Shown here: positions 1-7,228 of the stretch, in pieces
Numbering within the stretch: position 1 is the first letter of the stretch
Layout: every line of letters starts with the position of its first letter
NCBI GenBank assembly: GCA_028565715.1
Contig: JAOXYC010192688.1
Location: forward strand, 1-12,081
Source of the DNA: Phoronis pallida
Lineage: Eukaryota; Phoronida; Phoronidae
Direction of reading: 5' to 3'
Length of the DNA stretch: 12,081 nt
Made by a program: the position numbers and the translations under genes
The notes under the pieces: generated by a model
The model's database searches: none
What the model was told of the DNA's origin: nothing
What the model saw: only the letters and a program-made list of their open reading frames with translations

Positions 1-176
1 ATCTTAGTCAAAAAATTCAAAAAAATCGGGAAAAGGGTAAATTTGAGATCTTTGTATCCAAAAAAAACCTTGTCTCGCAGACAAGGTTTTCGAAATTGAC
101 ACTTTTTTAAGGTAAAAAGCTCAAATTTACCCCTTTACCCATTTTTTAAAGATATTTTTAAAAATACACTAACATC
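1..176. mobile_element. Small foldback (MITE-like) element, left edge cut by the window
   Basis: The segment folds on itself. GGGTAAATTTGAG at 35-47 is perfectly complementary to CTCAAATTTACCC at 120-132, and weaker complementarity runs outward until position 1 (ATCTTAGT) meets about 175-168 (ACTAACAT read in reverse). At the centre is a perfect 12-bp hairpin, 64-75 with 79-90, with a CGC triloop. There is no coding potential. A non-autonomous DNA transposon or foldback repeat is the natural reading. The left end and any target duplication are at or beyond the window edge, so the family cannot be named. Confidence 0.5.
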
Positions 177-786
177 ATATTACAAATATCAGTATTATAG
201 ATATACATTCTGATTAGGAAACTTGTGACTTCATGCTGATGATTTTGCAAAATTATCTATCAAAGGTCAACAAAAACAAGAAAAATAGTAAATTTAAGAG
301 CAAATTTTAAATAAACCGGTAAAAAGAATGCAGGACACCATAAATCTCTTATGGAGGGTTAACGAGACAAACAAAAATTGTGTGCCTTACTAGAAGTGTA
401 AAATACATTTGTTTATCATTATTAAAAACTCAATCGACTATCCCACAAAACATACAACACGACGGCACTTCCTTTAAGTTACGTGCGACAATGTTAAACA
501 GATTCTTCACATGTTGAACACTAGACTATCCAATGAGTATACATCTTTGAAATTTCCATCTGGTCAATTTTTTACACTATAACTACTTATCAACCAAAGC
601 AAACAAAAGTCGCAGCTACAAATTAGGTGAATTCGGACTCAATACGTTCGTAATTGAAAACATATTTACACGAATCAACAATAGTACAGATGGTAAGCAA
701 TATATCTGAATTTCAAACCATAATCCATCCATGATCAAGAAATATTTTCGCATTCTGAAATTGTGGATGTTTTCTTTTTGTTACAG
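177..786 (+). other. Intronic sequence upstream of the first visible exon
   Basis: This AT-rich stretch has no ORF longer than 60 codons apart from one that simply runs from 731 into the exon. It ends in a good 3' splice site, a T-rich tract followed by TTACAG at 781-786, so it is read as the end of an intron whose donor lies left of the window. A donor-like TG|GTAAGC near 691 was tested as a local upstream exon, but joining it to 787 creates a TGA. No other feature was seen. Confidence 0.5.
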
Positions 787-1028
787 ATACCAAGTTCAAC
801 GTGGTTCCGTGAAAGATCGGATTAAATTCCTCGAACACAATGGAATCCAAAATACCAGCAAGGGAAAGCTAAGGAGAAGCGTCTCCCTACAAGAAACCTC
901 TTCTACACAGCTGCGGAAGTTACAAAATGGATACTACTCCAGACCCCCAAGTAACGTCAGTTCTCGCGCGACTACACCAAGAGGGTCCTTAGATGACCTG
1001 AGATCCAAAATACCAACTCCAACCCAAG
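787..1028 (+). CDS. Coiled-coil protein, partial, first visible exon: basic Ser/Pro-rich region with an SxIP motif
   Basis: The exon is bounded by TTACAG before 787 and CAAG|GTAGAT after 1028. Base 787 is the third position of a split codon, and the exon ends one base into a glycine codon (G|GT) completed by the next exon, so at least one upstream exon is missing. Counting from the first full codon at 788 gives 80 residues plus the split Gly. They start with a charged stretch containing VKDRIKFLE, then a basic Ser/Thr/Pro-rich linker including KLRRSVS and SRATTPRG, then RSKIPTPTQ. S73-K-I-P76 (1004-1015), with arginine just before and TPT just after, fits the EB1-binding SxIP consensus. Linkers of this kind are typical of microtubule plus-end tracking proteins. 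That function is inferred from the motif only, and I do not recognise the family. An unspliced start at the ATG at 731 would run to a stop at 1102 and is unlikely given the splice sites. Confidence 0.75.
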
Positions 1029-1667
1029 GTAGATTAAGGTTTTGTATATCTCCGAACCTGATCCACAACCAATCAGCAATAACAAGCATATGCAACAAAT
1101 AAAGACAACGTGTTTGTATGAAGGATCCAGGTGGTGGAATAATAGAGGAAGAGTGCCCCTATCCAGAAAAATTATCCAGACATATTTTGTGTTTATATAA
1201 GTTTATATGCGGATATAAGTGACATGCTCTTGCGTCTATTTGTCTTAGTACTTGCAAGAATACCAGATATGTAAAGTTCTCTTCCTAAAAGGGAGATTGA
1301 ATGTTGGGAATTTGTTGTGATCCGCAATTACATCACAGTTTCATCGCTAAACGTCTAAACAGTAAAAATGCTCCGGCCACGTATAACGTCGATTTTAAAA
1401 AAGTACTGTACTAATTTGTTAGAACAATTGGATGTTCACATATAAGTTCCAGAACTGATAATAAATTTGATCTTTACATTTAAAAGAATTTAAAGTTCCC
1501 ATTTTCGTATAACAACATATCAACGAAGAGTGCGGTGTATTCTTCTTATGAATTAGCACTTCAACGAGAAGAAGATAACAATTTGAGTTCTGATCGTTTG
1601 GAAACCGATTTTTAAAAAGCTAATTGCCTAGTTTGAAAATTAATTTTATTTTGTGTATTGTTTGAAG
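1029..1667 (+). other. Intron of the coiled-coil gene
   Basis: The donor is CAAG|GTAGAT. The acceptor is a clear TTTTATTTTGTGTATTG tract ending TTTGAAG. The phase is 1. No ORF, repeat or RNA gene was seen inside. Reading through the donor adds only about 24 codons before a stop at 1102. Confidence 0.7.
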
Positions 1668-1804
1668 GTCTGGAGAAAACGGAGAGTGTAGAGAGTGTAG
1701 CGGAGAGTACTTCGTCATCTAAACCCAAGAAGACCAAGCCGTCTAAAGCTCACGTTATCATGGAACGATGTGACGGCCTTCAGAGGAAATTAGACGCCTT
1801 ACAG
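1668..1804 (+). CDS. Coiled-coil protein, second visible exon: Ser/Lys linker and start of the coil
   Basis: The 137-base exon starts with GT, completing the split glycine, and ends at CAG|GTACGT in phase 0. It encodes 45 further residues (82-126 of the visible protein). First comes an acidic/Ser stretch (LEKTESVESVAESTSSS), then a lysine-rich patch (KPKKTKPSK), then the first heptads ending in ERCDGLQRKLDALQ. The lysine patch after the SxIP exon fits a microtubule-associated linker, where basic charge helps contact the lattice; this is inference. The last 13 residues closely match the end of the next exon (ETCDTLQRKMDSIQ), a sign of exon duplication. Phase agreement on both sides is the main evidence that the exon is real. 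Confidence 0.75.
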
Positions 1805-2532
1805 GTACGTTTTAACTGTATTCATCAGCTATAAGAAGGCGCGACAACACCCAAAACAGTTCAATATAAAAAATGCAACAAAAAAGAAAATGTTTGTGTA
1901 CAGGAAGCCCCTGTAACGTTTTCAATGTGTTTTTTCGTACCGAACTATGTGCCCACTCGGCGACATCGTTACTCTTACTTGGCAAAGTAATTTGGTTAAT
2001 CAATCAATCTTTGAGTCAACTTTTTTAGATAACTCCTCCCGTGGGCATGCATGGTATCAGTTTCGTAATACAAATAATTGATCATTTGCTGGTGAAAGTC
2101 AACCAATTAATTGACCTCCTAAACCGTTTCGTTATGAAGTAACTTGTTACAAATGGCAGACATCTTAACGAGTCAGATCAGCGTAGCTTTTCAATGACAC
2201 ATTTTTTGCCCTAAGGGTATATAGGCCAGGGGGTCTTTCCGCAATCATGCACTTGCAAGGACTCGAAATATACATCTAGGCACTAATCAAAACCAGAGAG
2301 ATTTAACAGTGAAAAAAAATGTTTGGTCAGGAATAGAACGAGATTAACCCGAAATAGCAAAGCTTCTTTGATCCCAACGGAAATCTGATACACAAATCGA
2401 CTGCACTGCATTCTCAACAACAAATAACTATTTTGTTTCAACAGTTGCCTTTCGTGACGTCACAGTAAGGAGTTGCTTTGACTAGAAAATCATGTTTTTC
2501 GCATGTTTTTATCCTTTTGATTAAAATCATAG
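1805..2532 (+). other. Intron of the coiled-coil gene
   Basis: The donor is CAG|GTACGT. The acceptor is TTTTTATCCTTTTG...ATCATAG at 2532. The phase is 0. A 63-codon minus-strand ORF lies inside (2003-1812), but it has no support and is treated as chance. No repeat was recognised. Confidence 0.7.
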
Positions 2533-2658
2533 GATGTTTGTAACTCACTGTCAGAGGAAAACAAGAGGTATCGTGAGGAGCAGAACATCAGTAACGACCA
2601 TCTGACCACATTAAATGAAACGTGCGATACGCTACAACGTAAAATGGATTCAATACAG
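2533..2658 (+). CDS. Coiled-coil protein, third visible exon: 42-residue coil unit
   Basis: The exon is exactly 126 bases, phase 0 at both ends (ATCATAG before, CAG|GTATTT after). It encodes 42 residues, six heptads, numbered 127-168 in the visible protein. It starts DVCNSLSEENKRYREEQ and ends ETCDTLQRKMDSIQ. The start resembles the start of the next exon (TWCNNVAAEN) and the end resembles the end of the previous exon, so it looks like a duplicated coil cassette. Because both its length and its heptad count are whole, it could be skipped or repeated without breaking either the frame or the coil register. That makes it a candidate alternative exon, but the sequence alone does not show skipping. 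Confidence 0.75.
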
Positions 2659-2857
2659 GTATTTGAGTTCATCAAGTATAAACCTACACATGGACTGATG
2701 TTGAAGCCAAAATGGAAATGGTTTTAGCTGAAAATATTGAGAAATTAAGAGTTATGTCGCACAAATTCAATTTTGAAAAAGCGAATAACATCCTGAGTGT
2801 ATTGACACTAGGAATATCAAGGATCTGTTATTAAAATAACATTATGTTCAAATGTAG

Positions 2858-2920
2858 GACGGTGAAGAAACTATCAGCTTCACCGACCCCTTACCTCCGA
2901 TTACCCTCACTAACGACTAG
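2858..2920 (+). CDS. Candidate alternative 3'-terminal exon of the coiled-coil gene (short isoform)
   Basis: After AAATGTAG at 2857 the phase-0 frame inherited from the 2533-2658 exon stays open for 20 codons and then meets TAG at 2918-2920: DGEETISFTDPLPPITLTND. An AATAAA lies 25 bases past the stop. Frame compatibility, an acidic/proline tail that reads like protein, and a correctly placed poly(A) signal together suggest an alternative last exon. It would end the protein after the first coil units and drop the long terminal coil. Against it: the polypyrimidine tract is weak, and a 60-base open frame can arise by chance. It also begins with an 8-bp perfect stem (2860-2867 with 2878-2885). 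Confidence 0.35.
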   Translation, partial: DGEETISFTDPLPPITLTND

Positions 2921-2944
2921 CAGGTTAACCTGTTTGCTGCATGA

Positions 2945-2950
2945 AATAAA
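2945..2950 (+). terminator. AATAAA poly(A) signal within the last intron
   Basis: A canonical AATAAA hexamer lies 25 bases after the TAG of the candidate alternative terminal exon. It would give a very short 3' UTR. In an AT-rich intron the hexamer can occur by chance, so its support comes from its placement. Confidence 0.3.
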
Positions 2951-3242
2951 CATGTAACAATCAGAGAGCCCAGAAAGTCCAAACTTAGTCGAAGTTCATG
3001 ATAATAGCAACCTTTCGTTATACTCATACATCATCATCAGATAAACACACAAGGAGGAGATAAATATCTTAATTGTCTCCAACATCAACTCGGTTCTCTG
3101 AATGTAGCCACCACATTGCATATTTTTCTCGAGTGTTCTTCAGTAAAGTTTGTTTATTTTTGACCTTGGAATGCTGCTCAGAAGTACAACTTATTTTTCT
3201 TTAGTGGTTGCTTGCTATTTGTATTTTTTTTTAATTTTTCAG

Positions 3243-4106
3243 ACCTGGTGTAATAATGTTGCCGCAGAGAATTCTCATCTCAAACAGGGCAACGCGCAAT
3301 ACGGCGATATTGAGAACGTGGTTCAAAGAGTTGATGTTCTAGAAGCACGTGCGCGCGAGCTATATGAAACCAAGGCAAATCGAGATGAAATCGCTGCAGC
3401 ACATGACGGCTTTCAAGCTTTCTATACAAGGAAGCAAGAAGAGTACAAACAAGAACACATCGTAATCTTGAATACGCTGAAACAAGAGCTTGCACGTGCT
3501 GAAGTCTCACTAGAAGAAAGAATCAACTTTTTGGTTGAAGAAGTAAAGAACGAGAAGAAAGAACGAGAAAAAATGGTCAAACAAGTGAACGACTCATCAC
3601 AGCGTAAACAAGATGAGGCAATCAATCTTGAAAGACAGAAAAAGGCAGAAGCTGAACAAAGAAGACTGTTGGAAGAACGAAAACGCGTAGAGCTTGACCA
3701 GAAGAAAGCTTCCGATGCGTTGAAATTTGAGTTGCAGACGATGTCGAAAAGATTGGAGAGAATGACAGGTGACTTCAAGCAGAACGTCGACAAGCTGGAG
3801 AACCGGATGTTGGAGAAGTTTAAGGATGAAGAGAACATTGTCAAGGAGACTTTGGATAAACTGGAAATCGAAAAATTGGGTTTGCAGAATCAGTTAAGGG
3901 AAGCGTCCGTAAGATCAGAGACGCTCACAGCCGAGCAGGCGAGGTATAAAGAATATCTACGAAATATAAAGATGAGCCAACAGGCAATGGATGGTACGTC
4001 TTCGTTGAGGAGATCTCTTTTCAGAAGACCAAGAAGTAAGAAGAAGGAAAATATGGTGAAATTACTGAATGCGATCGGTCCAGATGGATCTGTGCACGAT
4101 CAATGA
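3243..4106 (+). CDS. Coiled-coil protein, 3'-terminal coding exon: long coiled coil and basic tail
   Basis: The exon follows TTTTTCAG and stays in the frame delivered by the previous exon. It encodes 287 residues to TGA at 4104-4106, bringing the visible protein to 455 residues. It opens with TWCNNVAAEN, a relative of the previous exon's start. A very long, highly charged Glu/Lys/Arg/Gln heptad region follows (roughly exon residues 25-245), with stretches such as EEVKNEKKEREKMVKQ and EQRRLLEERKRVELDQKKA typical of rod-forming coiled coils. The C-terminus leaves the coil into a basic Ser/Arg/Lys tail (RRSLFRRPRSKKKEN) and ends in GPDGSVHDQ. There is no signal peptide, membrane segment or catalytic motif. 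With the SxIP exon upstream, a cytoskeletal scaffold that dimerises through its coil is the best guess. I cannot name an orthologue. Long minus-strand open frames here are antisense shadows. Confidence 0.85.
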   Translation, partial: TWCNNVAAENSHLKQGNAQYGDIENVVQRVDVLEARARELYETKANRDEIAAAHDGFQAFYTRKQEEYKQEHIVILNTLKQELARAEVSLEERINFLVEEVKNEKKEREKMVKQVNDSSQRKQDEAINLERQKKAEAEQRRLLEERKRVELDQKKASDALKFELQTMSKRLERMTGDFKQNVDKLENRMLEKFKDEENIVKETLDKLEIEKLGLQNQLREASVRSETLTAEQARYKEYLRNIKMSQQAMDGTSSLRRSLFRRPRSKKKENMVKLLNAIGPDGSVHDQ

Positions 4107-4111
4107 ATAAA
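4106..4111 (+). terminator. Poly(A) signal overlapping the stop codon
   Basis: The stop codon TGA and the hexamer AATAAA share a base (TGAATAAA, 4104-4111). If used, the 3' UTR would be only about 15-30 bases. A second AATAAA at 4575-4580 offers a longer alternative, so this proximal site is a possibility and not a certainty. Confidence 0.4.
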
Positions 4112-4160
4112 GCACTTTAAGAAAACAACCAACCAATTTTAGGGACGACGTGACACAAAT

Positions 4161-4462
4161 GATAAATATCTTTTACACGCTTAATGGAATGGCTTAAAAA
4201 CTCTGAGGTTGGCATCTGCCAACAATGAAAAGTACATTAGTCACTTGGGCTTACAGTTGCAAACACACTTAACATATTTACTCGTTGGGAGGCCTAAGAT
4301 TACGTTGTTTGATAAATAACTTTTACACGCAGAGAATGGCTTGAAAAACTCTGAGGTTGGCGAAGTGACAAAAATGAAAAGTACATTAGTCACTTGGGCT
4401 CACAGTTACAAACACACTTAACCTATTTAGTCGTTGGGAGGCCTTAGATTATAAGTTGTTTG
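4161..4462 (+). repeat. Two-copy tandem duplication of 150 bp in the 3' flank or UTR
   Basis: Copy 1 (4161-4310) and copy 2 (4311-4462) both begin GATAAATA-C/T-C/A then CTTTTACACGC-like sequence. They share long blocks, including ACTCTGAGGTTGGC, AATGAAAAGTACATTAGTCA, CACTTGGGCT, and GTTGGGAGGCC near the end. By eye they differ at roughly one base in seven or eight, plus small indels, so the duplication is not very recent. There is no ORF. It sits between the two poly(A) signals, so it would be in the long 3' UTR if the distal site is used. Confidence 0.8.
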
Positions 4463-5348
4463 TGTGACAATTAAGCATGGTTCCATGTAAATGTTCTTGC
4501 ATGGGGGCTTGGGAAGGAATAATTCACTAAACCTTCAATTGTGGACATCGTGTGATAATTGTAAATCTGTTTTGAATAAACTACTAGAATTTATATAGTC
4601 TTAAAAAATCAGCTCTCAAAGTTGAAAGTCACACAGCATGTAAAAGACCAATTAAAGATAAAACAAAACAAAACAAAAAATCTTCATAAGCGATTTCAAT
4701 TGAAGAAACAAGACTGCGTTTCAGAAATAACACTCATATTATGAAATTTCATTTTGGAATACATACATGTATGTTACGGACTTTCTCGTGTTGATTTAGT
4801 TACGAATGACTAGTTCCCTTTAACGTTCACATGTTCACCATGTTAGATATCAATTTAAATGGGCTAGCTGCGGAGCTTGCTATATCGGTGAAACAAGCAG
4901 ACATCATAATCATAAAACACATATTCCTGAACATTCGACAAATATGGGGTCAAACAAATATAAACATCTCAAGGATAACTAGCATTTTCAAAAAAAATAT
5001 GGTTTTTCATTTTGCAACGATTTAGACTCATCGCCGGAGTACTGAGACTATTTGAGTGAGCCGCAAATACCCGGGTGTAAATATTTATCGTTATCATTTA
5101 AATCCAATCTGTTGAACCCCGAGCGCAGGTTTTGTGATGATGTTTGTTCGGATATGACACCAAAGCTGCTAACACAGGATGCACGTACTATTGGATATCA
5201 GAACAGCCTTGCAGCATGCCAGTAATTTCCGTATTTTGATCTTGGTGTTATGTTCATAAATTCCTTAACGAAAACGGTATCTCACCAAGCATACGACATG
5301 AAAACGCTTGCAAAATGCGGAGGTCCTACCACACTTGTAATGATATAG
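4463..5348. other. Intergenic, with distal poly(A) signal
   Basis: AATAAA at 4575-4580 (+) is a plausible distal poly(A) site for the coiled-coil gene, giving a 3' UTR of roughly 0.5 kb. A perfect 14-bp palindrome, ACATACATGTATGT, lies at 4761-4774; ACATGTA-type words recur in the window. A 64-codon open frame at 4831-5025 has no recognisable features and is probably chance. Nothing else was seen. Confidence 0.5.
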
Positions 5349-5354
5349 ATATAT

Positions 5355-5783
5355 CAGGTGACCGACAAAAAACGCTGCAAAACTTTACTGATACTTGTTT
5401 CCAATTAAAAGGAATTGAACAAGTTTATTTTTAGCATAGCTGTGTAGATAAATAAGTTTTCTTTAATTCTACACATTTTTAGTCATTATGTATAAGTTTT
5501 CTTTAATTCTACACATTTTAGTCATTATGTTTAAGAAATATGGGCACCGTAGCTTTTGCAGCATTGCTTGTCACAATATCTAATTGTACGCATATTGGGC
5601 CTGTTATGACAATTTTCTGATTACACTCGTTTTAGAACGAAACGCGTAGAGCTCGTTCGAAAATTGGTTGACAAATACAAAATAGACTCATAAAAAAGCT
5701 GTTAATTTTTTATTGATTTTGAAAAAAGATTTGTAAAAATTACCAGACTTTAAAATTAAAAGAGTTTTTTTTTCGGTCACCTG
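5355..5783. mobile_element. MITE with CAGGTGACCGA terminal inverted repeats, TA-flanked
   Basis: The left end reads TCAGGTGACCGA followed by C and six A; the right end is its inverse, T-rich then TCGGTCACCTGA. The terminal match continues outward as ATATAT on both sides. The insertion target was therefore AT-rich, and a TA dinucleotide duplication is compatible. The element is about 430 bp, AT-rich, and encodes no transposase. Short length, inverted ends and a TA-like target fit a non-autonomous Tc1/mariner-type MITE. Because the flanks are themselves ATATAT, other superfamilies with AT or longer AT-rich targets are not excluded. It lies in the convergent intergenic space, clear of both genes. 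Confidence 0.7.
5453..5531. repeat. 40-bp tandem duplication inside the MITE
   Basis: The unit starting TAAGTTTTCTTTAATTCTAC occurs at 5453-5492 and again at 5493-5531. The copies are almost identical, differing by one T in the run before AGTCATTATGT and by one base at the end. It is a recent slippage or duplication event within the element, and a convenient marker for subfamilies. Confidence 0.85.
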
Positions 5784-5789
5784 ATATAT

Positions 5790-7057
5790 GCTAAGAGAGA
5801 TACCCCAATTCAGAGATTATCTCCCGATCGGGCGTGTTTTTCGAAGACGCAGTTGAATTTAAAAACTCCGTCCAGGAGACGAGTTTAAAGGAGTATCCAA
5901 CGGCGCATTTTCTTACCGTTTCTATTGGAAAGAGCGGAGAATTTGACACTTAGAGTCAGGGATATATAAAAATAACCCATCAATGGAATTTCAAGATAAT
6001 TAGGTCTATGGTGCGTCATACGCGCTATGAGTAAGTTATTAATGATGTCGCCGTTCAACGTAAATAGCAGAAGAAAAAAAACGCGTACGAGGTATGAAGG
6101 TAACCTTCATTTTTTAGCGAACACATGATGTTAGTATGTTATGGTTGATCTCAGTTATCTTGACGATCCGTCAAGTTATTTATCAAGTCACATTTGGGAG
6201 CTTGCATAGAGATTTCCAGAAGAAGCGAAGGTATTTATTTGTTCAGATGAATGTAACGATGTAATTTGTAACAAAAAATCCAACGCAATTGACCTCATTC
6301 AATCATGAACTCTTATTTCCTTTTACTCCAGGACCCACAGTTATCATATACGTGATGGCTTATGTAATCGAATTAGACAGTCATTGATAAGATCAGTAAA
6401 CATTGTAAACTAGTCAGTGTCATTCTTATCTATAATTACTTTGGCTAGTTCAATGCGTTAAATAAACAACTTTTAAGTTGTATATTAAAATAGCCTTGGT
6501 CAGGTAATGTGTATCTTAAGCTTGTTAACGCATCACTTCACGGACTAGCAAAAACGAAAGTTGTGACATGAGTTGATAATTTCACATCCGTATAGTTAAG
6601 CGATGTATAATTTTAATATATGTCACCATGGGGTCACTTTGAATTCAGTTACTTGCTCGTGTTTTGTATCAGAAAATAAATTAAATGAATCCCTAATCGC
6701 GTTCTTTTTGGCAATTCCAAAACGCTTGTTACCAAGATAAAATAAGCGCCATTTGTGTTAAATAATGTTTTTTATTTGAAAATAAATATATGAACATCTA
6801 AATATGCAATGACAAACAGTTACCTTAAAAAATATAGACATCTTATATAAAATGTAGACACTTTGCATGAATAAAATTCAAAGTCAATTTCAAAATTCTT
6901 CAAAACAAGCACTTAATCAGAACAGACAATTGCATACATATTAGGTAGGGTAAATTTGTCGATCCGTTATGTATCGAAACCCTACATACGTAATACATAC
7001 GTCGAAAATTGAATTATCACCAGGTAAGCATGTGTGCCTACATCAGCTTTATGAAAT
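5790..7057. other. Intergenic, no gene seen
   Basis: No ORF above 60 codons was found on either strand. Small symmetric words are present: CCCGATCGGG at 5823-5832, and an inverted repeat ATGAAGG-TAA-CCTTCAT at 6094-6110. TTTATT at 6771-6776 is an AATAAA on the minus strand and could be a distal poly(A) site of the minus-strand gene. No RNA gene or transposon ends were recognised. Confidence 0.5.
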
Positions 7058-7063
7058 TTTATT
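7058..7063 (-). terminator. Minus-strand AATAAA poly(A) signal
   Basis: TTTATT on the plus strand reads AATAAA on the minus strand, about 165 bases beyond the TAA of the minus-strand CDS. That is a normal 3' UTR length. A further copy at 6776-6771 is a possible distal alternative. Confidence 0.45.
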
Positions 7064-7228
7064 TACATGCAAGGTGTGACATAATTAGTCGGCGATGACA
7101 TTACAACATTTTGTTCCAAAGGAACCTTCTCATCTAGCCGATATCGGCGTAAAAACATGACCATTATTCTCTGCTGCCAAGTCTAAAATGAAAGTTCAAT
7201 ATTGAAAGCACTTCATTTCCGAACGGAA

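Larger units (their letters stand above)
2659..3242 (+). other. Last intron of the coiled-coil gene
   Basis: The donor is CAG|GTATTT. The acceptor is a strong tract of thymines ending TTTTTTTTAATTTTTCAG at 3242. The phase is 0. Within it lies a candidate alternative terminal exon (2858-2920) followed by AATAAA, listed separately. A TTG-initiated extension of the downstream frame (from 3150) is intron sequence and not coding. Confidence 0.7.

Noticed and set aside
640-692. Possible upstream exon ending TG|GTAAGC
   Set aside because: The required phase would join TG to A and make a TGA stop at the junction.
2861-2884. Histone-type 3' stem-loop
   Set aside because: The stem GGTGAAG/CTTCACC and 10-base loop do not match the conserved histone stem with its four-base loop, and no histone gene is present.
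2893-2910. Shared PLPPIT peptide between the candidate alternative exon and the minus-strand protein
   Set aside because: The codons differ and the peptide is short and proline-rich; coincidence is more likely than common origin.
3150-3242. N-terminal hydrophobic extension (signal-like) ahead of the terminal exon
   Set aside because: It starts at TTG, is the T-rich polypyrimidine tract of the intron in translation, and ends exactly at a strong acceptor.
3422-3844. 140-codon serine-rich minus-strand ORF
   Set aside because: It lies exactly antisense to the charged coiled-coil exon; Ser/Phe richness is what the complement of Glu/Lys codons gives. The same applies to the minus ORF at 3280-3510.
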